Source: Microbacterium sp. (lineage in GTDB: Bacteria > Actinomycetota > Actinomycetes > Actinomycetales > Microbacteriaceae). Taken from it: DNA of 57,865 bases. Every line of letters starts with the position of its first letter. Positions within the stretch are counted from its first letter, which is position 1. Of this stretch, positions 1-7,768 are shown piece after piece. The stretch spans positions 1 through 57,865 of the forward strand of contig JAGIAK010000006.1 of the NCBI GenBank assembly GCA_017744855.1, given 5' to 3'. Under the pieces are notes generated by a model that saw only the letters and a list, made by a program, of their open reading frames with translations, was not told the origin of the DNA and made no database searches. The position numbers were made by a program, and so were the translations under genes.

Positions 1-42
1 CGTGCGATCCAGGATCTGGATCAGCAGCTCGCGGGCAGCTGA
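1..42 (+). CDS. WXG100 family protein, C-terminal fragment (copy A)
   Basis: Only the last 13 codons and stop are inside the window (RAIQDLDQQLAGS). They are identical at DNA level to the end of the complete WXG100 gene at 4035-4322, so this is the 3' end of a duplicated ESX substrate gene. WXG100 proteins are about 100-residue helical hairpins secreted as dimers by type VII systems. Identity runs through the stop codon into the 3' flank (bases 1-55 equal 4281-4335), which indicates a recent duplication or ongoing gene conversion. Confidence 0.85.
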   Translation, partial: RAIQDLDQQLAGS

Positions 43-62
43 CGACAGCTGGTTTTTCTGGG

Positions 63-90
63 AGGGGTCGACGGTTCGCCGTCGGCCCCT
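63..90 (+). terminator. Rho-independent terminator of WXG100 copy A
   Basis: A 12-bp stem (one G-T pair) is closed by a TTCG tetraloop and followed by CTTCTCTG. The same hairpin with loop TTCA follows the second WXG100 gene. Confidence 0.75.
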
Positions 91-139
91 CTTCTCTGTG
101 TCCGATGGAGCGAAGTGCTCGTGCAGAATCATCCGCAGA

Positions 140-184
140 GATGGGTAGTCCTCCCCATCGCCAGGTGTTGCGGCCATAGGTAGT
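140..184 (+). promoter_or_regulatory. Promoter/dyad region of the ESX-associated operon
   Basis: A small dyad (GATGGG at 140-145, CCCATC at 154-159) is followed by CCCCATCGCCAGGTGT (153-168) and a -10-like TAGGTAGT (177-184). The same arrangement lies upstream of the WXG100 gene at 4035 (dyad 3933-3952, 14 of 16 bases of the CCCCATCG block, then TTGTTAGT at 3971-3978). The shared block suggests a common promoter or operator for both transcription units. No standard -35 hexamer is apparent. Confidence 0.5.
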
Positions 185-227
185 CTCGAAGGCGTCGCGC
201 GAAGCGGTGGACGACGGGAGGGTCGCG

Positions 228-560
228 ATGGCGGATGACGGCATCTGGGTCAAGTACGACGAGCTGAGTCGGATGAACGACCAGCTCAAGGCGATCGTCG
301 AAGAGCTGGAGCAGGCGGCATCTCGCACGGATGCCGTGCAGGACGCCATCGGCATCCCGTACGGCAAGGCCCGGCTCCGCCAGCGCGTCCACGACTTCGA
401 GGGGCGCTGGGACGACAAGCGCAAGGACCTCAAGTCCGAGATCGACAAGGTGCAGAAGCACGTGCAGGGTGTGCTCGACGGCCTCAAGGACTGGGATCAG
501 AAGACCGCCTCCAAGATGGAGATCGACGTCACCGGCGCCAAGTCGCCGCGGAACGCCTGA
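228..560 (+). CDS. WXG100-like ESX substrate (110 aa)
   Basis: A small, hydrophilic, almost entirely helical protein of 110 residues with no signal peptide. Its second half (FEGRWDDKRKDLKSEIDKV, about residues 60-78) resembles the second helix of WXG-type proteins, with an aromatic pair and regularly spaced charged residues. The start is ATG 228 rather than the in-frame GTG 207 because GGGAGG lies 8 nt before 228. It opens an apparent five-gene operon (228-3919); the next gene starts 17 nt downstream. By size, fold prediction and position next to a large WXG-domain protein it is probably a secreted partner or chaperone of the 416-residue protein. No WXG tripeptide is seen, so the family call is an inference. 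Confidence 0.65.
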   Translation: MADDGIWVKYDELSRMNDQLKAIVEELEQAASRTDAVQDAIGIPYGKARLRQRVHDFEGRWDDKRKDLKSEIDKVQKHVQGVLDGLKDWDQKTASKMEIDVTGAKSPRNA

Positions 561-577
561 GCGGGAAGGGAATCGAG

Positions 578-1828
578 ATGTACTCTCCGAAGGGCCGCTG
601 GGTCGGCGAACTGCAGGGGCAGCCCGGTGTCATCCGCGATCGCGGCAACAAGATCACCGAGCTCGGCGGTCAGATGGAGACCAGTGCGAAATTCCTCAGG
701 ACGCTCGCCGGTGATGCGAGCGGCATGAAGGGCAAGGCCGTCGAGAAGCTGCAGGAGGTCGTCGGCGACACCTACGAGGAACTCGACCGCGCCGCCAAGC
801 TCTACAAGCCCACCGGACCGATCCTCGTCGACTACGCCAATGCGCTCGACGAGTTCCAGCCGCGCATCAAGGCGCGCGTCGCCGACTGCGAGGACGCGAA
901 GTCCGCCTTCGACGGCGCTCCCGGCTACCCGGAGGGAGGCCGCCCGATCTGGGCGCAGCCCGCTCCGTGGCGCAGCGACGACGAGAAGAAGACGATGGAC
1001 GAGGACAACGCGACGGAGGATCGCGAGAAGCAGCGTCTGCAGGAGGAGTACCAGGATGCGCTGAAGGCATTCGACACCGACGTCGACTCCTGGGAGCACA
1101 TCTTCGACCAGACGGCCGACCGCATCGAGGACGCGTACGACGGCAAGATCGAGGACGGCTTCTGGGACAACGTCGACGGTGCCGTCGCGGTGCTCGTCAC
1201 CGTGCTCCAGGTCGTCGGCGCGATCGTCGCGATCGCCGCGATCATCATCGGCGGCCCGATCATCGCGGCGATCGGCGCCGTGATCGCCGTCGCCACCCTC
1301 GCACTCGTCGCCTACCAGTTCCTCCGAGGTGATGCGAACGGCTGGGACCTGGCGCTCGCGGTCGTGGGGATCATCCCCTTCGGCAGCGTGGGCAAGCTCT
1401 TCCAGGGCAAGTCGGGCGCCCTCGCCTTCCTCGGCGATGCGTTCAAGGCCTTCAAGCCGTCGACGTGGAGCGCGGCGAGCGGGCAGCTGCACAACATCGC
1501 GATGGCGAGCCGGTTCGCCGGCGGAGGGGCGTCGGGCTTCCTCCAGGGCGGCCGTACGTTCTGGCAGCTCAACAACCCGGCCGGCATCGGCGACATCATG
1601 AGCCGCCTCGCGTTCGGCAAGGACACCACGAGCCTCACCAACCTCGTCGAGACGATGACCGGCGGCTCGCGCGGCTGGGCGAACTCGACGACTCTTCCGG
1701 CGGCATGGGAGTTCACCCACATGATCATCGGCGCGCCGATCAAGCTCACCGACAAGATCGCGAACTGGACGGGCAACGGAGACAAGTCCATCAGCAAGCA
1801 GGTTCCGTGGCTGGGGAAGCTCCTGTGA
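578..1828 (+). CDS. Large ESX/WXG-type protein with membrane-active hairpin (416 aa)
   Basis: The N-terminal ~190 residues are helical and WXG/LXG-like (GRWVGELQGQPGVIRDRG, then long charged helices). Residues about 205-250 form two strongly hydrophobic, glycine-rich segments (VAVLVTVLQVVGAIVAIAAIII, then a second up to LALVAYQF) that could insert into a membrane. The C-terminal ~160 residues are glycine-rich and recognisable as no enzyme or toxin I know. Starts at ATG 578 with GGGAAGGGAATC upstream. It overlaps the next gene by 4 nt (GTGA). The architecture resembles ESX-secreted effectors with a WXG-type targeting head; a pore-forming role is possible but only inferred. No cognate immunity protein can be named, although the two following genes are candidates. 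Confidence 0.6.
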   Translation: MYSPKGRWVGELQGQPGVIRDRGNKITELGGQMETSAKFLRTLAGDASGMKGKAVEKLQEVVGDTYEELDRAAKLYKPTGPILVDYANALDEFQPRIKARVADCEDAKSAFDGAPGYPEGGRPIWAQPAPWRSDDEKKTMDEDNATEDREKQRLQEEYQDALKAFDTDVDSWEHIFDQTADRIEDAYDGKIEDGFWDNVDGAVAVLVTVLQVVGAIVAIAAIIIGGPIIAAIGAVIAVATLALVAYQFLRGDANGWDLALAVVGIIPFGSVGKLFQGKSGALAFLGDAFKAFKPSTWSAASGQLHNIAMASRFAGGGASGFLQGGRTFWQLNNPAGIGDIMSRLAFGKDTTSLTNLVETMTGGSRGWANSTTLPAAWEFTHMIIGAPIKLTDKIANWTGNGDKSISKQVPWLGKLL

Positions 1829-2460
1829 GCGCGTTCCCCGACGGCTGGGCGCCCGGCACCTGGCGTCTCAGCGGCACCTCCCTCGACGGCGGCTGGCTCC
1901 CGATCCCGGTGCAGGGCGATGCCGACGAGGTCGAGAGCTGGGTCGTCGAGAACACCGAGGCCCTGCGCGGCGCCTGGGGCGACGGCTGGTCGGAGGATGC
2001 CGAGGAGGTCGTGCCGCTCCTGCTGGAGGCGTCGCTCGAGCACCGGCGACCGGAGGACTTCCTCGCGTTCCAGGTGTGGCCGGCGCCGCATCCCGTGTGC
2101 GTGTTCGTGCACGTCGCGCTGGGGGTCCGCAACGCCGACGACGCGCTCCCCGGCCCCGGCGACGGCATCCTGTTCGAGTCCGAGGGGCTCGGGCAGGGCG
2201 TGCTCGTCCCGCGCACGGAGGAGATCGGCGACGCGTCCGTCGTCGGCTACGACATCCTGTTCACCTTCGCCGACGACGTCGTCGTGATCGTCTCGGTGGA
2301 GCCGACGTTCTCCGACCTGCTCGGCTTCGTGTCGCCCTCGATCCAGGCCTTCGTGTCGTCGCTCGAGCTCGTCGACCCTCACGACCGCACCCGCACGGCC
2401 GAGGCGCCGGCGCTGCTCGAGGCCCGGCCAGGAAACAGCTGGGTTGATAGCCTGGCCTGA
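1825..2460 (+). CDS. Hypothetical cytoplasmic protein of the ESX operon (211 aa)
   Basis: Begins at GTG 1825, whose last two bases form the stop of the 416-residue protein (GTGA), so it is translationally coupled to it. The product has no signal peptide or membrane segment; it is acidic and mixed alpha/beta (for example DVVVIVSVEPTFSDLLGFVSPSIQAFVSSLELV near the end). It is not a family I recognise. Tight coupling to a putative secreted effector suggests a chaperone, escort or immunity function. Confidence 0.6.
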   Translation: MSAFPDGWAPGTWRLSGTSLDGGWLPIPVQGDADEVESWVVENTEALRGAWGDGWSEDAEEVVPLLLEASLEHRRPEDFLAFQVWPAPHPVCVFVHVALGVRNADDALPGPGDGILFESEGLGQGVLVPRTEEIGDASVVGYDILFTFADDVVVIVSVEPTFSDLLGFVSPSIQAFVSSLELVDPHDRTRTAEAPALLEARPGNSWVDSLA

Positions 2461-2462
2461 TC

Positions 2463-3278
2463 ATGACTCTGGCTCACCCCGATGCACGATCCTGGGCCCA
2501 GGCCCGTTCGGCCTCCGAGTCCCCGCGACTCGGGATGCTCGAAGCAGTCGCCTGCCAGGCCCACCCCGATGTGGTGTCGACGTTCGGCGCCGACGGTGAG
2601 GCCATCGCCGCCCTCCTCGGCCGGCGCACGGGGAGCCCGGCCCGTCGAGGTCTCGCCGGCGTCGGCATCCTGCTCGCAGTGATCGGACTGCTCGCGCCGA
2701 TCGCCGGCGTCGCCGTGCTCGGAGCCGAGTCGTACCTCATCGACCGCGTGCCGGCGGAGACCGCCGTGCCGATCGCCGCCGTGCTGTTCGCGGTCGCGGC
2801 TCTGACGGTCGTCATCGCCGGTATCGCCTGGTGGCGGTCCGGCGCCTTCTGGTCGGGCACGATCTGCGGCGTCGGCGTGATCTCCGCCATCTGCGGCGTC
2901 TTCGCCTCGATCAGCATGCCGACGGTCTCCGGGCGCGACGGCTACCCGCTCTCGACGGCGATGCAGATCCCCGTGTGGATCACCCTCGCCCTCGGCGTCC
3001 TGCTCGCTCTCGTCACGCTGACCCGGTTCCGTAAGCGCGAGCCCGAGGAGCAGGCCCCCGCCGCCGCGGTCACGACCGTCGGCGACCGTCACGCCGCAGA
3101 GCAGGCCGCTCTCCGCATCCCCGCAGCCGAGCGCGCGACGATCCTCGCCGACCGGGATGCCGCCCTGCGCGTCCTCGCCGAGCGCGAGCTCCTCGACGGC
3201 GACACGCTGGAGCGGGCGCTCGCCGCACCGCTCGGAACGCTCTTCACCCTCGACGCCACCGGAAGGACGTCCGCATGA
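2463..3278 (+). CDS. Four-helix membrane protein of the ESX operon (271 aa)
   Basis: Residues 1-60 are soluble (contains a predicted helix ending in LLGRRTGSPARRG); four hydrophobic segments follow at roughly 63-85, 100-122, 128-150 and 165-185, then a charged C-terminal helix (AERATILADRDAALRVLAERELL). Starts at ATG 2463, directly after the previous stop (2458-2460), and overlaps the next gene by 4 nt (ATGA at 3275). No transporter or enzyme signature is visible. It may be a membrane partner of the secreted proteins in the operon. Confidence 0.6.
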   Translation: MTLAHPDARSWAQARSASESPRLGMLEAVACQAHPDVVSTFGADGEAIAALLGRRTGSPARRGLAGVGILLAVIGLLAPIAGVAVLGAESYLIDRVPAETAVPIAAVLFAVAALTVVIAGIAWWRSGAFWSGTICGVGVISAICGVFASISMPTVSGRDGYPLSTAMQIPVWITLALGVLLALVTLTRFRKREPEEQAPAAAVTTVGDRHAAEQAALRIPAAERATILADRDAALRVLAERELLDGDTLERALAAPLGTLFTLDATGRTSA

Positions 3279-3919
3279 CCGAGGCCGCCGAGACCCCTCC
3301 GCCCGCCAGGATCAGCCTGCGTGAGCAGCTCGGGGGCACGCCCGACCCCGACTTCACCCTCATGCTCCCTCCGGGGTGGGTGCGCCGCGAGGTGACCGAC
3401 GACGAGCAGGAGCGGATGCTGACCAAGGTGCGCGGGCGACTGCTCGAGGCGCACCGCCCCGATCTCTACGGCCGCATGCGCCAGCTCGTCACCGAGGCGT
3501 TCACGCAGATGCGCAAGGTGTCGACGGTCGCGATGTTCACCGCGGGCGACTCCGCGCCCGACAGCGCTTACATGCCGGCCTCGCTCACCGCCACGATCCA
3601 GCAAGCCGACCCCGGTGAGAACCTCGACGCGTATGTGCGCGCGGCGATCGCCTCCGACGGTGCGACCCCGCTCCTCGGCGACAAGCGGATCATGCGGGTG
3701 GAGCGCGAGTCCAGCCAGACCCTCGACGGCGAGCCGATGCTCGTCACCACCGTCGTCTATATGAGCCCGGTGCCCGGCAGCGAGCGCCGACGCGCGCTGC
3801 TGCTCACCCTCGTGATCATGCGCCCGCCGGAGGCGCCGGCCGACGACGCGCCGCTCCTGCAGATGAAGGCGCTGTTCGACCTCTGCGTCTCGACCCTGAC
3901 CTGGATTCCCCGGGGCTGA
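3275..3919 (+). CDS. Hypothetical protein, last gene of ESX operon (214 aa)
   Basis: Coupled to the membrane protein by an ATGA overlap. A short proline-rich N terminus precedes the segment TPDPDFTLMLPPGWVRREV, then a helix-rich region and a beta-rich C-terminal half (MLVTTVVYMSPVPG, RALLLTLVIM). No signal peptide or membrane helix. Proteins of this look accompany WXG100 genes in Microbacteriaceae, but I cannot assign a function. The operon ends here; a new promoter region for the WXG100 gene follows at 3933. Confidence 0.6.
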   Translation: MTEAAETPPPARISLREQLGGTPDPDFTLMLPPGWVRREVTDDEQERMLTKVRGRLLEAHRPDLYGRMRQLVTEAFTQMRKVSTVAMFTAGDSAPDSAYMPASLTATIQQADPGENLDAYVRAAIASDGATPLLGDKRIMRVERESSQTLDGEPMLVTTVVYMSPVPGSERRRALLLTLVIMRPPEAPADDAPLLQMKALFDLCVSTLTWIPRG

Positions 3920-3932
3920 CGTCTGTCGGGGT

Positions 3933-3978
3933 GATGGGGAGTTGTCCCCATCGACGGGTGTGGTGTGGGGTTGTTAGT
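3933..3978 (+). promoter_or_regulatory. Promoter/dyad region of WXG100 copy B
   Basis: An exact 8-bp inverted repeat (GATGGGGA at 3933-3940, TCCCCATC at 3945-3952, spacer GTTG) merges into CCCCATCGACGGGTGT (3946-3961) and is followed by TTGTTAGT (3971-3978). The block matches the region upstream of 228. A shared operator or extended promoter is the simplest explanation. Confidence 0.5.
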
Positions 3979-4034
3979 TTTGTGGTGTCGGGCCGGGGTG
4001 GTCCGGTCCAAGTGATTTACCGGAGGTGTGGACG

Positions 4035-4322
4035 ATGGCCGATTTCGGTGCGTCTTATGCGGAGATGGAGCAGGTGGCGTCGTCGCTGTCGCAGGCTCGT
4101 GATGACATTCAGGGGCAGTTGGACACTCTGAAGTCTCAGGTGGACACCCTGCTGGGTGAGGACTTCAAGACGCAGCATGCGTCGGGCAAGTTCGGTGAGG
4201 GGTACGGGGAGCTGACCACGGGTCTGAAGACCGCGGTGGATGGTATCAACGACATGTCGGAGTCGCTGCTGGGCATGATGCGTGCGATCCAGGATCTGGA
4301 TCAGCAGCTCGCGGGCAGCTGA
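4035..4322 (+). CDS. WXG100 family ESX substrate (copy B, 95 aa)
   Basis: A complete 95-residue helix-turn-helix protein of typical WXG100 length, without signal peptide. Between the helices the usual W-x-G is replaced by F-K-T (EDFKTQHASGKFGEGYGEL, residues about 45-63), keeping the aromatic position and the downstream F/Y pattern. Start ATG 4035 is preferred over GTG 4026 because GGAGG ends 8 nt upstream. Flanked by its own promoter region and terminator, so it is a single-gene unit. Its 3' end is identical to the fragment at 1-42. No EccC ATPase or other secretion component lies in this window, so the machinery must be elsewhere. Confidence 0.85.
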   Translation: MADFGASYAEMEQVASSLSQARDDIQGQLDTLKSQVDTLLGEDFKTQHASGKFGEGYGELTTGLKTAVDGINDMSESLLGMMRAIQDLDQQLAGS

Positions 4323-4340
4323 CGACAGCTGGTTTCTGGG

Positions 4341-4368
4341 AGGGGTCGACGGTTCACCGTCGGCCCCT
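4341..4368 (+). terminator. Rho-independent terminator of WXG100 copy B
   Basis: Same 12-bp stem as 63-90 with loop TTCA, followed by CTTCTTC. Confidence 0.75.
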
Positions 4369-4399
4369 CTTCTTCATGCCGCCAGGGCCGCGAATCCGC

Positions 4400-4867
4400 T
4401 CAGCGTGCGGCGTCTGCCAGGTGTCTGGCGTTGTGGCTGAGCACCTTCACCATGATCCCGTGACGACGGAGCTCCGCGACAGTGCGCGTACCCTCCTCGG
4501 CATCGCGGCCGAGCGCATGGATGTTCGCGACGACGAGGACGTCACCGCTGTGCAGGGTGGAGATCAGACGCGCGAGACGGTCGCTCCAGCTCTCGAGGAT
4601 CTCGGGCGCCGGGTGGCGGAAGCCCTCGATGGGTACGCCGAACCGGGTGAGGTCGTCGCGCTGCTCGACGACCGACGGCATCCCCTCACGCGAGACGACC
4701 AGGCCCACGAGGCGGGCGCCGTCGGGGCGCGCAGACCAGAAGCTCCGGTTGCTCTGCAGCTCGGTGAAGCACTTGGGGCATTCGGCGGCCGCGTGCGGAA
4801 GGTGCAGCGGGCTCGTCAGCGCGTCGTCGACAGCTGTCGCCTTGGTGGGTTCCGTCGTCTCGCTCAT
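4400..4867 (-). CDS. Degenerate serine-recombinase-like domain protein (155 aa)
   Basis: Strong Shine-Dalgarno AGGAGGT 5 nt before ATG 4867. After a ~50-residue N-terminal extension with one CxxC (AECPKCFTEL), the rest follows the resolvase catalytic fold: LVGLVVSREG, a long helix, then SGDVLVVANIHALGRDAEEG and ELRRHGIMVKVLS. In active resolvases the equivalent segment reads L-D-R-L-G-R; here it reads I-H-A-L-G-R, so the catalytic-loop Asp and one Arg are lost, and the DNA-binding helix-turn-helix is absent. The serine of the RVS motif position is present. It is therefore probably not a working recombinase; a domesticated or regulatory derivative is likely. Its gene follows mdh by 47 bp on the same strand. 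Confidence 0.6.
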   Translation of the reverse strand: MSETTEPTKATAVDDALTSPLHLPHAAAECPKCFTELQSNRSFWSARPDGARLVGLVVSREGMPSVVEQRDDLTRFGVPIEGFRHPAPEILESWSDRLARLISTLHSGDVLVVANIHALGRDAEEGTRTVAELRRHGIMVKVLSHNARHLADAAR

Positions 4868-4914
4868 CGCGCACCTCCTGCATCCATTGTGCCCTGTCGG
4901 CGGACGGCCCGTCG

Positions 4915-5904
4915 TCAGAGCAGACCGAGGGCGCGCACGGCGTCGCGCTCCTCGACGAGCTCGGCGACAGAGGCGTCGATGCGGGCCCGAGCCCTGTCGT
5001 CGAGCTCGAGTCCCTCGACGATCCGCCATTCGCCGTCGATCGCGCGCACCGGGAAGGAGCAGATCAGCCCTTCCGGCACGCCGTACTCGCCGTGCGAGAC
5101 CACGCCGGCCGACGTCCAGTCCTCGGTGCCGGCGACCCAGTCGCGCACGTGGTCGATCGTGGCGTTGGCCGCCGACGCCACCGACGAGGATCCGCGCACC
5201 TGGATGATCTCGGCGCCGCGCTTCGCGACACGCGGCACGAAGGTCTCGTCGAGCCAGGTCGGTACGTCGTCGACGATCTTCTCCAGCGCGGGAACGACGG
5301 GGAGTCCGGCGACCGTGGCGTGCGAGACGTCGGGGAACTGGGTCGCGGAGTGGTTGCCCCAGATGGGCACCCGCGCGATGGTGCCGACGGGAACGCCGAG
5401 GGTCTGCGCGAGCTGTGCGCGTGCCCGGTTCTCGTCGAGTCGGGTGAGGGCGCTGAACCGTTCGGCCGGGATGCCGTCGGCGTGCGCGGCGGCGATCAAC
5501 GTGTTCGTGTTGGCGGGGTTGCCGACCACCGTCACGCGCACGCCCCGCGCGGCGTTCTCGGCGATCGCGCGCCCCTGCGGGCCGAAGATCCCGCCGTTGG
5601 CGGCGAGCAGATCGCCGCGCTCCATGCCCGGTCCGCGCGGGCGTGCGCCGACCAGGAGCGCCAGGTCGCATCCGTCGAAGCCCACGGCCGCGTCGTCGGT
5701 GACCTCGACGTGCTCGAGGAGGTCGAAAGCGCCGTCCTGCAGCTCGAGAGCCGCGCCCTCCGCGGCAGCGAGACCCCGCGGGATCTCCAGCAGCCGCAGC
5801 CGCACCTTCTCGTCGGGGCCCAGCAGATCGCCGGCCGCGATGCGGAACAGCAGGGCGTAGCCGATCTGTCCGCCGGCTCCGGTGAGGGTGATCGTGGTGG
5901 TCAT
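4915..5904 (-). CDS. mdh: Malate dehydrogenase
   Basis: 329 residues, the normal size for the bacterial NAD-dependent enzyme that interconverts malate and oxaloacetate in the TCA cycle. N-terminal dinucleotide-binding glycine motif (GAGGQIG, residues 8-14), active-loop segment [15 protein letters not shown], nucleotide/substrate site NPANTN, and the catalytic Asp-Arg-His set in LTRLDENRA and [12 protein letters not shown] are all present. Cytoplasmic. ATG 5904 is the only sensible start. A 12-bp hairpin lies just upstream of its start, belonging to the neighbouring minus-strand unit. Confidence 0.97.
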   Translation of the reverse strand: MTTTITLTGAGGQIGYALLFRIAAGDLLGPDEKVRLRLLEIPRGLAAAEGAALELQDGAFDLLEHVEVTDDAAVGFDGCDLALLVGARPRGPGMERGDLLAANGGIFGPQGRAIAENAARGVRVTVVGNPANTNTLIAAAHADGIPAERFSALTRLDENRARAQLAQTLGVPVGTIARVPIWGNHSATQFPDVSHATVAGLPVVPALEKIVDDVPTWLDETFVPRVAKRGAEIIQVRGSSSVASAANATIDHVRDWVAGTEDWTSAGVVSHGEYGVPEGLICSFPVRAIDGEWRIVEGLELDDRARARIDASVAELVEERDAVRALGLL

Positions 5905-5938
5905 GGTTCGAGCCTACGACCCCCTGCGGACAACGGGG

Positions 5939-5970
5939 TGGGGGCGCCGTGCCGGAGTCACGGCGCCCCC
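5939..5970 (-). terminator. Hairpin terminator after the 238-aa membrane protein
   Basis: GGGGGCGCCGTG and CACGGCGCCCCC form a 12-bp stem with a 7-nt loop between the stop of the gene at 5991 and the start of mdh. No long T-run follows, so strength is uncertain. Confidence 0.5.
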
Positions 5971-5990
5971 GGCGTCGCGGGAGGCGACGG

Positions 5991-6707
5991 TCAGGCGGCG
6001 GGGGCGCCCGCCCGGTCGACCCGGCGCAGCCCGCGGGCGAGGTCGATCGACAGCAGGATGGCGGCGACGGTGAACGCCGCGGCGCCCCACCAGAGGAAAC
6101 CGGAGAACCAGAGCGCCACGCTGCCCAGGATCACCGCGGTGAACCCCATCCAGCCGGCGAGGCCGGCGCGCCAGAACGCGGCGGCGGCCAGGGGCAGACT
6201 CACGAGCAGCGACACGTTGCCGGGGAGCACCATCGCGGGCACGGCCCACATCGTGTCGAACGCCTTGTACACGGCCCCGACGGTCTCGACGCCGCCGACC
6301 TGGCCGATGGCCGAGTCGTAGAAGTCGACGATCAGCATGCCGGGCAGCATCGCCACGCCCATGATGCCGAAGAAGCCGGCGACGTTCGCGAGCCAGGCGC
6401 CGCGGCCGCGGATGAAGCCCCACGCACCGAGGGCGGGCAACGCCCAGAACGTGTACGACCAGTGCAGGCCGAACGACTTCCACTGCAGCGGGTCGGGGTT
6501 CTCGGCGAGGATCTTCCACATCTCGGTGCCGGAGATCCCGGCGGCGGGGTCGGCGGCGGTGCCGATGATCGCGAAGATCCCGGCGAGCACCGGTGCGGCG
6601 ATGAGCAGCAGCCGGCGCACGAGGATAGACGGACGGATGCCGCCGGAGCGCACGACCGTGGGGTCGGCGACCGATGACGCATTGAGCATCGGGGCGGTGT
6701 GTGACAT
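5991..6707 (-). CDS. Six-helix integral membrane protein (238 aa)
   Basis: Hydrophobic segments at about residues 30-50, 78-98, 105-130, 150-170, 178-198 and 200-222, many with aromatic residues (WYTFWALPALGAWGF-like stretches). A short basic N terminus precedes the first. AAGGAG lies 5 nt before ATG 6707. No conserved catalytic motif; I do not recognise the family. It stands alone, divergent from the metallopeptidase gene. Confidence 0.6.
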   Translation of the reverse strand: MSHTAPMLNASSVADPTVVRSGGIRPSILVRRLLLIAAPVLAGIFAIIGTAADPAAGISGTEMWKILAENPDPLQWKSFGLHWSYTFWALPALGAWGFIRGRGAWLANVAGFFGIMGVAMLPGMLIVDFYDSAIGQVGGVETVGAVYKAFDTMWAVPAMVLPGNVSLLVSLPLAAAAFWRAGLAGWMGFTAVILGSVALWFSGFLWWGAAAFTVAAILLSIDLARGLRRVDRAGAPAA

Positions 6708-6838
6708 GGATTCTCCTTGCAGTCAGGGTGTGTGCCTCAACGCTGACGGAGCCGCGACCGCCACGGTCGGGGCGTCCTGGCGCGATTACGGCACGGTTAC
6801 GCGCGGTCAGCGGGGGAGCGTCGGAGTACCCTCGATCC

Positions 6839-7726
6839 ATGACGTTCAATCCGGATGCCGACATCTCCACCAACACCACCCGTCGTCGTGGACGGGGAGC
6901 TGTCGTCGCGGGTGCCGGAGGCATCGGCCTGCTGGGGATCATCGCCCTGATCGCGGGGCCTTTGCTGGGCATCGACCTCACGGGGCTGGTCCCGGGAGGG
7001 ACAGACGGCGGTGCCCCTGGCGGGGGCGGCTCGTCCCAGGGCGAGAGCCTCACGGAGTGCAAGACCGGCAAGGACGCGAACGAGAACGTCGACTGTCGCA
7101 TGGCGGGCGCTGAGGTCGTCCTCAACAAGTTCTGGGAGGACAACGTCTCGGGATACGTCGCGCCGCAGCTCATCATCGTAGACGGGGCGACGTCGACCGC
7201 GTGCGGCACGGCATCCAACGCCGTCGGCCCCTTCTACTGCCCGCCCGACCAGACGGTGTACATCGACCCGACCTTCTTCCAGCTCATGCAGCAGCAGTTC
7301 GGCGCGTCGGCCGGGGAGCTCGCGCAGCTCTACATCGTGGGGCACGAATGGGGCCACCACATCCAGAACATCCTCGGCAGGATGGACGAGTACCCGAACA
7401 ACGGCACCGGCCCTGACAGCAACAGCGTGCGCACCGAGTTGGAGGCCGATTGCTACGCGGGCGCCTGGATCGGAGAGATGGCGAAGGAGAAGGACGGCAA
7501 GGGGGTGCGGTACATCGACCCACCCACGGACGCGCAGCTGAACGACGCCGTGAACGCCGCGTACACCGTCGGCGACGACCACATCCAGGAGCAGTCCGGT
7601 TTCGTGAACCCGGAGAGCTTCACGCACGGCACGAGCGAGCAGCGCAAGTTCTGGTTCGCGAACGGGTACAAGAACGGCCTCGACGTCTGCGGCGCCACCT
7701 TCACGCTCCCCGGCGACCAGCTCTGA
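6839..7726 (+). CDS. Neutral zinc metallopeptidase (YpfJ family, 295 aa)
   Basis: Short cytoplasmic tail with an Arg cluster, one membrane anchor (about residues 20-45), then an extracellular domain. The zinc site HEWGHH (in YIVGHEWGHHIQN, about residue 178) and the downstream ELEADCYAG, which supplies the third zinc ligand region, are the hallmarks of the putative neutral zinc metallopeptidase family (Pfam PF04228). Paired cysteines (about 77/87, 120/127) suggest disulphides outside the cell. A -10 box TACCCT sits 6 nt before ATG 6839, so the mRNA may be leaderless. Substrate unknown. Confidence 0.88.
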   Translation: MTFNPDADISTNTTRRRGRGAVVAGAGGIGLLGIIALIAGPLLGIDLTGLVPGGTDGGAPGGGGSSQGESLTECKTGKDANENVDCRMAGAEVVLNKFWEDNVSGYVAPQLIIVDGATSTACGTASNAVGPFYCPPDQTVYIDPTFFQLMQQQFGASAGELAQLYIVGHEWGHHIQNILGRMDEYPNNGTGPDSNSVRTELEADCYAGAWIGEMAKEKDGKGVRYIDPPTDAQLNDAVNAAYTVGDDHIQEQSGFVNPESFTHGTSEQRKFWFANGYKNGLDVCGATFTLPGDQL

Positions 7727-7768
7727 GCCGGGTAGCGTGAACTCAGGAGTTCTCAGACCGGGGGATCG

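Noticed and set aside
3933..3952. GATGGGGA/TCCCCATC dyad as member of the G-loop hairpin family
   Set aside because: Here the G run is in the stem, not the loop, and the neighbouring block matches another ESX promoter instead.
4376..5860. 494-codon plus-strand frame opposite mdh
   Set aside because: Antisense to malate dehydrogenase, whose motifs are complete on the minus strand.
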